A DNA stretch of 51,335 bases from Negativicutes bacterium. GTDB lineage: Bacteria > Bacillota > Negativicutes > JAAYSF01. Positions 29,613 to 40,115 of the stretch are shown here, in pieces. Made by a program: the position numbers and the translations under genes. Within the stretch, counting starts at the first letter, position 1, and every line of letters begins with the position of its first letter. The notes beneath the pieces were generated by a model. It was not told the origin of the DNA, made no database searches, and worked only from the letters and a program-made list of their open reading frames with translations. The DNA lies in the NCBI GenBank assembly GCA_028707635.1, contig JAQWAQ010000001.1:1-51335 (forward strand). The letters run 5' to 3'.

Positions 29613-30257
29613 ATGAACATAGTAGCAATTAACGGAAGTCCTCGGAAAAATTGGAATACAGCAACTGTCCTAAATAAAGCACTGGAAGGAGCCGCCTCAC
29701 AAGGAGCTGCGACTGAACTCATCCATCTTTACGACCTAAACTATAAAGGCTGTATAAGCTGTTTCGCCTGTAAGCTGAAAGGCGGAAAAAGTTATGGAAA
29801 ATGTGCTTACAAGGATGATTTGACCCCAGTCCTAGAAAAAATTGAAACCGCTGATGCCGTAATCCTGGGTTCGCCTATTTACTTTGGAAATGTTACTGGT
29901 GAAATGAGATCACTCATAGAGCGAATGCTCTTTCAATACCTTGTCTATGACGAAAACTATTCATCACTTGTTGAGAAAAAGAAACCAATAGGTTTTATTT
30001 ACACTATGAACGTAACCGAAGCCACGGCAAAAGAATGGGGCTATGACCAAATTCTCGCTATAGCTGAAAAGTCTGTTAAGAGACTTTTCGGATCCGTAGA
30101 AACGTTGTTTGTTACAGACACCTATCAGTTTAATGATTATTCCAAATATGTTGCAACAGCATTTAATGAAGCCGATAAGGCTAAACGCCGCCAAGAAATA
30201 TTTCCGGCAGACTGTGAAAAAGCCTTCAATATGGGAGTTCGATTCGCAACGAAGTAA
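29613..30257 (+). CDS. Flavodoxin-like NAD(P)H-dependent oxidoreductase (iron-sulfur flavoprotein type)
   Basis: MNIVAINGSPRKNWNTATVL, CISCFACKLKGGKSYGKCAYKDD. Confidence 0.88.
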   Translation: MNIVAINGSPRKNWNTATVLNKALEGAASQGAATELIHLYDLNYKGCISCFACKLKGGKSYGKCAYKDDLTPVLEKIETADAVILGSPIYFGNVTGEMRSLIERMLFQYLVYDENYSSLVEKKKPIGFIYTMNVTEATAKEWGYDQILAIAEKSVKRLFGSVETLFVTDTYQFNDYSKYVATAFNEADKAKRRQEIFPADCEKAFNMGVRFATK

Positions 30258-30280
30258 ATTTCTCAGTGCTTAGCACATGG

Positions 30281-30320
30281 AAAAGCCTCACCCCCTCATT
30301 CAGATGGGTTGAGGCTTTTT
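30281..30320. terminator. Hairpin terminator
   Basis: AAAAGCCTCAccc...gggtTGAGGCTTTTT. Confidence 0.7.
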
Positions 30321-30358
30321 CGCATGATTAGTCGCGCGGCTCACCGCAATACGACTAT

Positions 30359-31351
30359 TTATTTACCAAAGTAATCTTTATAGTGATATAAAGCAGGTGA
30401 TCCTCCCGTATGGACAAAAACGATGTTTTCACCTTTCTTAAAGCGACCTTGACGGATAAGCCCAATCAGCCCGGAAAAAGCTTTACCCGTATAAACTGGG
30501 TCTAATAAGATGGCTTCCGTTCTCGCCATCAATGTAACGGCTTCAACCATTGCTGGTGTCGGTAAAGAGTATCCCGGCCCGACATAGCCCTCAACGCACT
30601 CAACTATTTCTTCAGGGAAATCAAGACCGAACCTCGCTGCTGTTGCTTTGGCATCTTTATAGATTATCGGGCGCTGTGTTTCATTCGGCCGGCTGATATT
30701 GATACCGACGACCGGAATCCTAGTATTATTGCCCCAAAAGCCAACGGCTAGCCCTGCGTGAGTACCGCCGCTGCCACTTGTACAAACAACATAGTCAATA
30801 TCAAGACCTTTATCAAAAGCTTGGGTGATAATTTCTTCCGCACAAGCAACATAACCCAGGGTACCTACTTCATTAGAGCCGCCACCAGGAATGATATAAG
30901 GTTTACCGCCTTGTTTGCGAACATCCTCGGCGAGCTTTTCCATAGCTTGCATCATATTGGACCCACCCGGGACAACTGTAATTCCTGCAACACCCATGAT
31001 ATGAAATAAGAAGTTGTTGCCAGACGCCTTCTCATCATAACTGCCTGGAACCCGTTCTTCAATGACCAAGTGACAAGGCATCCCCTCTTTGCAGGCAGCT
31101 GCCAATGTGAGCCGACAATGATTTGATTGAACAGCGCCACAGGTAATCAGCGTGTCCGCCCCTTGCGCCAACGCATCGGCTACAAGAAATTCCAACTTGC
31201 GAGTTTTATTACCGCCACCGGCCAAGGCCAGCATATCATCTCTCTTAATCCAAATATTTGGCCCATCCAACGCCTTGGTAAGATTAGGTAAAAATTCTAA
31301 TGGAGTCTGCCCTTCCGTATAACGCCGCCGCGGAAATTGTGAAAGATTCAT
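30359..31351 (-). CDS. dcyD: D-cysteine desulfhydrase-like PLP enzyme
   Basis: IWIKRDDMLALAGGGNKTRKLEFLVADALAQGADTLITCGAVQSNHCR. Confidence 0.87.
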   Translation of the reverse strand: MNLSQFPRRRYTEGQTPLEFLPNLTKALDGPNIWIKRDDMLALAGGGNKTRKLEFLVADALAQGADTLITCGAVQSNHCRLTLAAACKEGMPCHLVIEERVPGSYDEKASGNNFLFHIMGVAGITVVPGGSNMMQAMEKLAEDVRKQGGKPYIIPGGGSNEVGTLGYVACAEEIITQAFDKGLDIDYVVCTSGSGGTHAGLAVGFWGNNTRIPVVGINISRPNETQRPIIYKDAKATAARFGLDFPEEIVECVEGYVGPGYSLPTPAMVEAVTLMARTEAILLDPVYTGKAFSGLIGLIRQGRFKKGENIVFVHTGGSPALYHYKDYFGK

Positions 31352-31495
31352 TTTCTATTCCCTCCCCTATAAACTTCCTTTATCTAACACTAAGTATAGA
31401 CTATAATTAAAAATAAGAAAAATAAGTTATTTTAATATTCACGATAATCTAACGCTTATGATTGGCGAACAAATACTTATATAGGTGGTAATCTA

Positions 31496-32401
31496 ATGGA
31501 TCAATCATTGCTTGTCTTTATCACAGTCGTAGAAAAAAAGAGTTTTACCCGGGCCGCAGATGCATTGCATATGACACAACCCGCGGTAAGTCAATATATT
31601 CAGCTGTTAGAAAAAAATGTTGGGGCCACTCTATTGGATCGCAGCAATAAGTATGTGCAATTGAATAAAGCTGGGGAAATTGTCTATCACCATGCCAATG
31701 AAATCATTGGCCTCTATACGCAAATGCAGCGTTTAATCGACGATACAATGAATAAGGCGAGTGGCAACTTATCCATAGGGGCAAGTTATACCTTCGGGGA
31801 ATACGTCCTTCCGCATGTCGTCGCCTATTTGAAAAAACAATATCCCTTAATAAAGCCCAAGATCACAATTGCAAATACAAAACGAATTTCCGAGTGGGTA
31901 GCAAACCGCCAGTTAGATATTGGAATCGTTGATGGAGAAATTCAGCATAATCATTTACCCATGGAGGCCTTTGCTGATGACTTAATGTATATAGTGGCCT
32001 CCAATCATTCCTGTATAAATCAAAACACCCGGAAAATAACTGACTTAAAAAATGAAACTTGGATTGTCCGGGAAGAAACATCAGGAACACGCGAAGCTAC
32101 AGAAAAAATGTTTGCTGAATTAAACTTTTATCCGAAAAACATTATGGAATTTGGCAGTACTCAAATCATTAAAGAATCCGTACAGGCCGGTCTCGGGATT
32201 ACATTTTTATCCCATTGCACAATTCAAAAAGAAATTTCGTTAGGGTTCCTAAAAATCATTGATGTTATCGGAACTCCCTTCCATCGAAAGTTCTCGTTAA
32301 TTACCCCGCCGACACAGTTCAAAACAAAAGCTACAATCGTATTAATGGACATTTTAAAAAACCAGATAGGTTTACCTAACTTTTTCGGCAAGCCTATCTG
32401 A
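31496..32401 (+). CDS. LysR-family transcriptional regulator
   Basis: MDQSLLVFITVVEKKSFTRAADALHMTQPAVSQYIQLLEKNVGATLLDR. Confidence 0.9.
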   Translation: MDQSLLVFITVVEKKSFTRAADALHMTQPAVSQYIQLLEKNVGATLLDRSNKYVQLNKAGEIVYHHANEIIGLYTQMQRLIDDTMNKASGNLSIGASYTFGEYVLPHVVAYLKKQYPLIKPKITIANTKRISEWVANRQLDIGIVDGEIQHNHLPMEAFADDLMYIVASNHSCINQNTRKITDLKNETWIVREETSGTREATEKMFAELNFYPKNIMEFGSTQIIKESVQAGLGITFLSHCTIQKEISLGFLKIIDVIGTPFHRKFSLITPPTQFKTKATIVLMDILKNQIGLPNFFGKPI

Positions 32402-32489
32402 TAACATTAAAATTCACAGATGATGTCTTAAAATCACCCTCTGTCTATTCCGAGCCTGGCACTTAGATGAGCTGATCATGCAATATTAT

Positions 32490-33476
32490 TCAATTCCATG
32501 TATCCTGTGAGTCCTCAATCATACGAATAAAAACCCTACTGATTTCAGGGTCGAACTGCTTCCCGCTTGCCTGCGCAATCTCCCTAAGAGCCCTATCCGG
32601 CGTGAATGGTTCGCTATAGCACCGTCTCATGGTCATTGCGCTGTAGGCATCACATAATGCCAACAGCCGACTCATGAATGGTATTTTCTGGCCTTGAAGC
32701 CCATAAGGATATCCATGGCCATCATATCTTTCGTGATGATAACGAACTGCTTCGGCAATTTTTTCGAATCCGCTGATTCCCGAAAGGATATCTGCGCCAA
32801 TATCAGGGTGACGCTTGACTGCAGCGAACTCATTCTTCATCAGCCGCACTGGTTTATTCAAAATGCTCTCGGGTACACCGATTTTTCCAATGTCATGCAC
32901 CTTACCCGACAAATAGGCCAAGCTTATCTCTTTCTCCGACAACATCAGGCGTTCCGCAAAATCCATCATTAATTTTGCCACATTGTCACTATGCATCCCA
33001 GTATAGTGATCTCTGGCATCGACCGCTTTGCCTAATGACTCAACCACATCTGCGGTCATACAATTGAGTCTTTCTTCTACTGCTTTATATTTATCAATAG
33101 CCACATAGCAAGCCGCCACATAGTGTGGGCAGCCTGTTGTTGCATAACGCTGAAGGTAGGTATTACTCAGGCACCAGTGATCCCGCTTGAAGGCAGGTAA
33201 ATAGCATTCTACTCCGGATAACTCTTTGTTTGAGTTCAATGTCTCAATTAACGGATAGTAATAATTCTCAGCCGAAGTTGGTTTTACCCCTGCATATAAT
33301 AAATCAAGTACAGACTTCCCCAACATGTCGTTTGCCTCTTTCTCAACCCACTGACAAAAGGCGCTATTAACATATTGTACTACAAAATTTTCATCGGTAA
33401 CAATCCAACCATGGTTCAAGCGGGTATAAATAACATCTATAATAAAGCTTGTAAGTCCGCATGTTAGCCCTCCCAC
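32490..33476 (-). CDS. PAS + HD-GYP phosphodiesterase
   Basis: PAS N-terminus (TDENFVVQYVNSAFCQW), HD (GKVHDIGKIGVPESILNKP), GYP-type YHHERYDGHGYPYGLQGQKIP. Confidence 0.88.
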   Translation of the reverse strand: MGGLTCGLTSFIIDVIYTRLNHGWIVTDENFVVQYVNSAFCQWVEKEANDMLGKSVLDLLYAGVKPTSAENYYYPLIETLNSNKELSGVECYLPAFKRDHWCLSNTYLQRYATTGCPHYVAACYVAIDKYKAVEERLNCMTADVVESLGKAVDARDHYTGMHSDNVAKLMMDFAERLMLSEKEISLAYLSGKVHDIGKIGVPESILNKPVRLMKNEFAAVKRHPDIGADILSGISGFEKIAEAVRYHHERYDGHGYPYGLQGQKIPFMSRLLALCDAYSAMTMRRCYSEPFTPDRALREIAQASGKQFDPEISRVFIRMIEDSQDTWN

Positions 33477-33478
33477 GA

Positions 33479-33925
33479 CTAATCACCTGAATCGCCCAAG
33501 ACTGCCAATTCTTCTTGGGTAAAAAGTTTGTTCAAATCCAATATAATCAGCAATCGCTTATCCGCTTTGCCGATGGACCTGATAAACTCACTAGACTGTG
33601 CGATTCCATTGGCTGCTTCGATTTGAGTCTCATCCAGCCGGATAACTTCGGTAACCGCATCAACCACAAGTCCCACTTCCTGGCCTGCCGTTTCCACGAT
33701 CAGCGCTTGCTTAGCAGTGCTTCTTTCAGTCGCTACTGCGAACTTTTTTGCCAAATCAACAACCGCGATTACCTTACCGCGAAGATTGATAATGCCGTCC
33801 ATATAGCCTGGCGCATTAGGTAGCTTAGTCGTGCCGTTATAGCGAATAATTTCTTTGACCTGTGATATAGGAATGGCATATTCTTCCGCTGCCAACTGAA
33901 AAACAACTAATTGTTCAGATGCCAT
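33479..33925 (-). CDS. cheW: CheW-like chemotaxis coupling protein
   Basis: LVVFQLAAEEYAIPISQVKEIIR, PGYMDGIINLRGKVIAVVDL. Confidence 0.92.
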   Translation of the reverse strand: MASEQLVVFQLAAEEYAIPISQVKEIIRYNGTTKLPNAPGYMDGIINLRGKVIAVVDLAKKFAVATERSTAKQALIVETAGQEVGLVVDAVTEVIRLDETQIEAANGIAQSSEFIRSIGKADKRLLIILDLNKLFTQEELAVLGDSGD

Positions 33926-33954
33926 AATGTATCATCCATCCTTTCATACAAATA

Positions 33955-35679
33955 CTAAACTCGGAAATGGCTGACAGCTGCCTGGAGATCCTGGGCCAGC
34001 TTGGCGAGACTCTGGCTGGAAGAAGCGATTTCCTCCATAGATGCCGATTGTTCTTCTGTAGCTGCTGATACTGTCTGTGCTTCTCCCACAGCAGTTTTAC
34101 TAAGATTATTGATGGTTTGCACGGATTCCACAATTTGCTGACTGCCACCCGCCATTTGCTGCATAGCTGCAGAAATTTCTTTCACTTGCTCAGATACATT
34201 CGTTACCAGTGTCGCTATTTCTTCAAATGCTTTTCCTGCTGTAGTAACAACCTCTGTTCCAACTTTGACTTCACGAGTACCTTCGTCCATGGCCACAACG
34301 GCTTTATCTGTGTCACCCTGAATTTCACTAATCAGGGTGGCGATTTGTTTTGCCGCTTCTTGCGACTGTTCTGCCAACTTACGAACTTCATCAGCTACAA
34401 CAGCAAACCCTCTGCCCTGTTCACCTGCTCTAGCAGCTTCAATCGCGGCGTTAAGCGCTAGGAGGTTTGTCTGCCCGGCAATACCGGATATCGTATCAAC
34501 AATTTGACCAATTTCTTTCGATCTTTCACCTAAGTTAGCAACAATTTGCGCCGAATTATTAACAGTCTCTTCGATGTGAACCATCTGACTAACAGCTTTC
34601 TCTACCGATGCATTGCCTTCTTTTGCTTTGCCAGCAGCTTGCGCTGAATGTTCAGCTACTTGGTTGGAACTGGCCGCTGCTTGCTGTATCCCAGCTGACA
34701 TCTGCTCGACCACTGCAGATGTTTCGTCTACTGCTTTTAATTGTTTTTCTGCACCCTGTGCCACATCATTAATCGATCCAGCTACTTGCGTTACAGCTTG
34801 AGCTGACTGTTCGGCGCTGGCGGTTAATTCTTCCGAAGAAGCTGCTACCTGTTCAGCCGACTCGTTGACCTGTTTCAAAATTGTACGGAGACTTCCCCGC
34901 ATGCTGACCATAGCATCGGATAATTGGCCAATTTCATCTTTTCGCAACATTTGACGAGGTTTGTCACGAAAGTCTCCGGCAGCTAATTCTTCACAAGCTG
35001 ATACCATAAATTGCAAGGGTTTTGTTATCATTCTGGTAATAAATAGCCCCATTACACCTAATACCAAGAATGCCGCCACAAGGATTCCAATCATAATCTG
35101 TGTATCCTTATTGGCTTCTACAGTGGTATCGATGTCCATTTTTTTCGCCCGTTCGGTATAGTAATCGGAAAGTTCTTTCATGCTGGTAATATACGCAACG
35201 GCCAAAGGTTCTAGGTTTGAGGAATATAACGCATAAGCCTCCGAATTTTTATTTTGCACCGACAGACTGATAACCTCATTTCTGGCTACACGATACTTTT
35301 CTTGCGATTCTTTTATTTTAACCAGTAAGTCTGCCGTTTTGGCATCCACCGGCAATTTCTCCACCTCTATTAGGATTTGGTCGATTTTTTTCGCGCTGTT
35401 ATCGAGTTTATTTCTTAAGTCTTGGTTCTTCTTCATATCAGTTGTCAGCATCAATTCCAGCACATAACTATTAATAGCATTTACCTCGGCGAAGCCACCA
35501 GTTATCTGATCATTAGGTACAAAGCGTTCCCGATACATGAGATTCAAACTATCGTTTGTCGCTTGGAGATCATAATACCCAATCCAGCCCACCGCACCTA
35601 ACGATAGGAACGCGACAAGAAGTAAGACCCCTAATTTCAAGCTTACTTTCATGTTGTTAAAAAAGTTCATTTTACCCAC
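33955..35679 (-). CDS. Methyl-accepting chemotaxis protein (4HB-type sensor, HAMP)
   Basis: N-terminal 4HB-like sensor between two TMs, [39 protein letters not shown]. Confidence 0.93.
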   Translation of the reverse strand: MGKMNFFNNMKVSLKLGVLLLVAFLSLGAVGWIGYYDLQATNDSLNLMYRERFVPNDQITGGFAEVNAINSYVLELMLTTDMKKNQDLRNKLDNSAKKIDQILIEVEKLPVDAKTADLLVKIKESQEKYRVARNEVISLSVQNKNSEAYALYSSNLEPLAVAYITSMKELSDYYTERAKKMDIDTTVEANKDTQIMIGILVAAFLVLGVMGLFITRMITKPLQFMVSACEELAAGDFRDKPRQMLRKDEIGQLSDAMVSMRGSLRTILKQVNESAEQVAASSEELTASAEQSAQAVTQVAGSINDVAQGAEKQLKAVDETSAVVEQMSAGIQQAAASSNQVAEHSAQAAGKAKEGNASVEKAVSQMVHIEETVNNSAQIVANLGERSKEIGQIVDTISGIAGQTNLLALNAAIEAARAGEQGRGFAVVADEVRKLAEQSQEAAKQIATLISEIQGDTDKAVVAMDEGTREVKVGTEVVTTAGKAFEEIATLVTNVSEQVKEISAAMQQMAGGSQQIVESVQTINNLSKTAVGEAQTVSAATEEQSASMEEIASSSQSLAKLAQDLQAAVSHFRV

Positions 35680-35771
35680 CCCTTTTTTGTTTTTATATAA
35701 GATTCTGATGCTTTATACAATTTCAACAATAGAAGCTAAAACCCATTCGCCAAAATGGATAATTTTATGAC

Positions 35772-35817
35772 AAAAAACGCACTTATTGTTATCTACCTAA
35801 GATAACAATAAGTGCGT
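35772..35817 (-). terminator. Terminator of PAS/PucR-type regulator
   Basis: Minus: CGCACTTATTGTTATC...GATAACAATAAGTGCGTTTTTT. Confidence 0.8.
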
Positions 35818-35832
35818 GCGGAAACTACTTGA

Positions 35833-37374
35833 TTACAGGTTCTCTCGCAATTGTTTCAATTTTAATGCCATGGCAATATTCAGTCGTTCCTCGGGGTCAT
35901 CTATTTCAACTTGAAGCAATGTCTCAATTCTTCTTTTTCTAAATGCTAACGTTTTAGGATGAATATGCAAGCGTGCGGCCATTGAATTCATAGAAGCTCC
36001 AGATATAATTTCCTTCAAGGTCATAAGCCATTCTTCATTTTTTGACGAAGGTTTTTCTAATAGAGGGCCTAAATAGTCTTGGATAAACGCCATTCCCGCC
36101 GGTGATTTTGCCTGTTCGATAACAAGTCTGCTTACTCCTAAATTCCGCCAATAATGTATTTTTTTTTCAGGATAGAATATCGGTCCAACCTTGGCTGCCT
36201 CATAGGCCTGTGTATATACGGCTTTGATTTCCGTATACATTGTTGAAACTCCAATCCTATAATGAATACCACGAAAAACATCCTGCATGACATTTGAAAT
36301 TTTCTCCGCCCACGTTGCTTCGCAGTGTCCTGACCTAACACATGATGTTTGTAAACTATGCTGCAAAATAACAATACCACGTTGAGAATTCCAGGCTAAT
36401 CCTCCCAGGCGAACATTAATCAGGTCTACTGCTGTATCAACCCACGCCTGCCACTTTGCTGAATCTTTTTTAGAAAACTGTAGCCGGCCATCCGAGAAAT
36501 CAAAGGTCACTAAACAACAAGTGAACGGTGGCACTATCCGAAAACCACTTGATTCAACTAGACTAATAAACTCTTCTTCAGTAATACGGCCTTGTATCAC
36601 ATCATCTAATATCTTCGTTCGCTGGAATCGCTCGTAGTTTGTTCTGTCCAATATTGCTGACCGCCGTTGCGCAGTGATGTCGACACCTACTGTTACAATA
36701 TTTGTTCGCCCAGTCACAGCATCTTTATCAAAGTTGTTTATCCACTCAATCCAAACCCTTTGTCCATCTTTTTTTATACCTTCACATACAACCCGTTTAT
36801 AGTTTGCCAGGTTATCAAATACATCTTTATAAAGGTCCCACAAATTACGCCCTGTGCTTTCAATTTCTGGTAGCAGCGTATCTATAAGGGAATAACCGAT
36901 TAATTCCGATGACTTGTAACCAAAAAAATTAGAGCCAAACTCATTAATAAATAATATCCGTCCTGCTTGATCGACGTTCATAATGATGATCTGAGCGTCT
37001 CCAACAATGCTACTATATTTATTTTCGCCTTCCAAAAGAACATCGGTAATGTTATAGACAACCGATGAGATGCACTTTTGACCGTTAAAAAATCCATATT
37101 CCGCAAACCACCGGCACGTAATGATTTGACCGTTTTTTACATATAATCTTGCCGTAAAGTCCTCTACCTTTTCGTCTTTCCATAACATATTCACAAGCAT
37201 CTTACGATCTTCAGGACAAACCCAAATGTTCATTTCGCCAGTTGTTCTCCCGATAATCTCTTATCGGGTGTATCCGAAAGTTGTTAAAAACTTTTCATTA
37301 ACATCCAGCACTTGCCCATCCACCAAGGAGGTCAGAATAACAGCGAGGCATTTCATATCTACAATCTCTTGCAC
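35833..37374 (-). pseudogene. PAS-PAS regulator with PucR/CdaR-like C-terminal HTH, 5' end interrupted by in-frame TAA
   Basis: ORF 35833..37233 is intact downstream; upstream in the same frame (37374 to 37264) VQEIVDMKCLAVILTSLVDGQVLDVNEKFLTTFGYTR, then TAA at 37261..37263, then EIIGRTTGEMNIWVCPEDRKML. Confidence 0.6.
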
Positions 37375-37598
37375 CTAATGTATCAACCCTTCTTTTTCGG
37401 TTATAGGCCAAAAAAGACAAGGCAATCTTCTCGCTGACCGATAACTTCTGCTTGGTCACTGGGTTTTAAATCCTATAGCCATTTACCAATCTTTTCATCG
37501 ATAACTCGCATAGGACTTTCTTCATGAATGAAATCGTCGAATTTTTCAGGAAACAGAAAGGGTTGATCCCATTCTTCACCTTTATATAGCCCATACAT
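37375..37598 (-). mobile_element. Transposase remnant (IS1182-like N- and C-terminal fragments)
   Basis: Minus: MYGLYKGEEWDQPFLFPEKFDDFIHEESPMRVIDEKIGKWL* (37598..37473), then in another frame EKIALSFLAYNRKRRVDTLG, resembling transposase N- and C-termini with the middle missing. Confidence 0.5.
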
Positions 37599-37707
37599 CC
37601 CCTTCTTACAACTTTACTTTATATCAATATTCTATCGTATCTGGTCTTTTATGTAAACTTTAATCGTCGTTTTTGACATAATCTGATAGGACCATTAACA
37701 CAGAGGG

Positions 37708-38118
37708 TTAGAAGGATCCGATATTGTCCCAAATATTCTCGATTAAAAGAACTGATACCAAAGAATTCGACTTATCTTTAACATCAATGTATCCATCTAG
37801 TTTTACAAATCCCTCTTCAATTTCTTCCACATAATCATGGTCAATGTCCACTTGCAATAATGGTTTTATCTTTTCCCAAGCTTTTTTAGATTCTTTAAGA
37901 CTTGCTGTTGCTTGATCCCAGTCTTCATTTCGGATGCTGTTTTCCACTTGTGCCAAATGGTTTGAAAAACCACTACGGCTATCTAATGAATCTGTTAGTA
38001 ATGTACAGGAACACGAAAAAATTAAAATACCACTCAACAACATAGAGAGAAAGATTTTTTTTAGCATGCCAACTCTCATAGCCCGTAATTTCATTCTCTT
38101 ACCGGTATGATATACCAT
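37708..38118 (-). CDS. DUF4363-like lipoprotein
   Basis: Lipobox-like LLSGILIFSCSC; coupled to DUF421 gene. Confidence 0.65.
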   Translation of the reverse strand: MVYHTGKRMKLRAMRVGMLKKIFLSMLLSGILIFSCSCTLLTDSLDSRSGFSNHLAQVENSIRNEDWDQATASLKESKKAWEKIKPLLQVDIDHDYVEEIEEGFVKLDGYIDVKDKSNSLVSVLLIENIWDNIGSF

Positions 38119-38840
38119 TGTTTATCTCCTTTTAAGTCAACATATAGATTACCCTTAGTATCTAATTGCGCCAGTGAAACTTCCGTTGTATCCTGAATGT
38201 TTTGTTTACTAAGTTGATGCTGTAACCAAGCTTTGGTTAGATTAAGAGAATACAACGCATCTTGAAGGACAACACCATCTAAAATAAGGTTGGTAGGAAG
38301 TCCATCATATTGAGGCTGGATGTTTAAATCACTGGGTGTCAGAGTTTGCTTTTGCGATTTCTTTTGGATACTCATCTTTCCCCCTGGCTCGAACATAGCA
38401 AACTCTACATCACTTATGTTAAATACCCCTTGGGTTCGAAGTTCTGCTAGCAATTGATCGATAGGGATACGAATTTTTTTTAAATTGTCTTCCATGACTT
38501 TGCCATTGGCAACCACAATTGTTGCTTCACCATCTACCATCTTACGAACCCGCACATTATGCATACTTAAAATAGCCAGCAATATTGCCAGTACTGCCCA
38601 TGTAACAAGCCCTACCAGGGTTGACAACAAATTTTCATTCACTTGTACTGATATAGTCGACGCAATCGAACCAATGGTAATACCAACAACATAGTCAAAA
38701 AAGGTGAGCTGGGCAACCTGTTGCTTTCCCATAAGCCGCACAAGTAGCAATAAAGCAAAAAAAGAAATAACAGATCTTATTACTACAACAAGCATAATTG
38801 ACAAAAAGGCAACCTCCCTAATGAGCTCTAAAGAATGCAA
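38091..38840 (-). CDS. DUF421 (YetF-like) membrane protein
   Basis: RLMGKQQVAQLTFFDYVVGITIGSIAS; GEATIVVANGKVMEDNLKKIRI. Confidence 0.85.
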   Translation of the reverse strand: MHSLELIREVAFLSIMLVVVIRSVISFFALLLLVRLMGKQQVAQLTFFDYVVGITIGSIASTISVQVNENLLSTLVGLVTWAVLAILLAILSMHNVRVRKMVDGEATIVVANGKVMEDNLKKIRIPIDQLLAELRTQGVFNISDVEFAMFEPGGKMSIQKKSQKQTLTPSDLNIQPQYDGLPTNLILDGVVLQDALYSLNLTKAWLQHQLSKQNIQDTTEVSLAQLDTKGNLYVDLKGDKQWYIIPVRE

Positions 38841-39021
38841 TTCTTTGTTTCTGACTATTCTTACATAGTTTCCTCGCTACAATAGCTTGTTATTCATATT
38901 ACCCCCAGTTAGCCACTTTAATAATTAAATGGACGCCATTCCAAAAATTACAATACCATTTAGTGAATTGAACCCGCAAATATAATAATAATAAGAGGAA
39001 GAAGACAAATGGAGGAAAACC

Positions 39022-39228
39022 ATGACAGTTGCTTCTCAGGTTAAACAAACATTAGCTACTCTAAAAGGCAATCAGGGTACATTAAGATTATATGCACTAC
39101 AAACGCGAGATGAAGAAACAAAACTTATTTACAATGAAACGTTGAAAGCTACCAGCGTCATGATCAACGACCTTGAGCGAAGATTGCAGACGCTAGAATA
39201 TCAAGAGCCACAATATAAAGGGAATTAG
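39022..39228 (+). CDS. DUF1657 protein
   Basis: MTVASQVKQTLATLKGNQGTLRLYALQTRDEETKLIYNETLK. Confidence 0.85.
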   Translation: MTVASQVKQTLATLKGNQGTLRLYALQTRDEETKLIYNETLKATSVMINDLERRLQTLEYQEPQYKGN

Positions 39229-39243
39229 TCAGGAGATTGAAAA

Positions 39244-40104
39244 ATGCAGGCATGGATACAGATATTATTTAGTTCTGTTTCATTATTCTTTGTGTTACTT
39301 GTCTTGATCAGGCTAATGGGCAAAAGAAACATCAGTCGGATGACCCCTTTTCGGTTTGTAAGCTACATCATAGTTGCAGTTATTGCTGCACTTATGTCCT
39401 TGAATCTCATTGCCAATCTCGTCTTTGGATTTATTGCGCTTGGTGTCTGGGTGCTTTTCCCGATTGCACTGGATTATTTATCCCTGAAAAGCAAGTGGAT
39501 GCATGAGCTTATTAACGGTAAGGAGACTGTATTAATCAAACACGGAAAAATAATGGAAGAGAATCTTCTCCAGACAAGACTAACTGGAGAGGAACTTCTG
39601 CGAGAGCTTCGCTCTAAGAATGCATTCAATCTTGCGGATGTAGAATTTGCTGTAATGGAAGATACCGGCGATATAAATGTTTTTTTAAAATCTGATAAAG
39701 AGCCAGTATCCCCTCATGCCTTGGGAATAAAAGTCGCCCCGTTGGCAGAACCACAGACAGTGATACTGGATGGTAACATTTTAAATGAACCCCTGTCTTC
39801 TTTGGGATTTAACACAGAATGGATCGGGATCCAATTAGAAACCTTAGGAGTGTCGCTTGATAACGTTTTTATCGGGCAAGTAGATTCGTCCGGTGATTTA
39901 TACCTTGATTTGTTTGACGACACCGTGCAGCTGCCGCAGCCTAAGGTTAAGGAAATGGTGTATGCAAATTTTGAAAAGGTTCACGCTGACTTCATGACCT
40001 TTACGCTAGAGACAAAGAATGCGGAAGCTAAGCAAATGTACGCTCAGAATGCAAAAAAATTAGAACAACTTATAAAAAGACTTAAACCATATTTATTACG
40101 CTAG
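39244..40104 (+). CDS. DUF421 membrane protein with C-terminal DUF1657-like segment
   Basis: RLMGKRNISRMTPFRFVSYIIVAVIAALMS; C-terminus VHADFMTFTLETKNAEAKQMYAQNAKKLEQLIKRLKPYLL. Confidence 0.85.
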   Translation: MQAWIQILFSSVSLFFVLLVLIRLMGKRNISRMTPFRFVSYIIVAVIAALMSLNLIANLVFGFIALGVWVLFPIALDYLSLKSKWMHELINGKETVLIKHGKIMEENLLQTRLTGEELLRELRSKNAFNLADVEFAVMEDTGDINVFLKSDKEPVSPHALGIKVAPLAEPQTVILDGNILNEPLSSLGFNTEWIGIQLETLGVSLDNVFIGQVDSSGDLYLDLFDDTVQLPQPKVKEMVYANFEKVHADFMTFTLETKNAEAKQMYAQNAKKLEQLIKRLKPYLLR

Positions 40105-40115
40105 AGGTGGATTGA

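Noticed and set aside
29486-29722. 78-aa minus ORF
   Set aside because: Antisense to the start of the flavodoxin-like gene at 29613; no family resemblance.
37261-37263. Selenocysteine or programmed recoding at the PAS stop
   Set aside because: The codon is TAA, not TGA, and no SECIS-like hairpin or slippery sequence was seen.
38841-39021. Sporulation sigma-factor (sigma-F/G) promoters in the divergent DUF421/DUF1657 region
   Set aside because: Weak GAATA-like and -10-like matches with wrong spacing; not supportable by eye.
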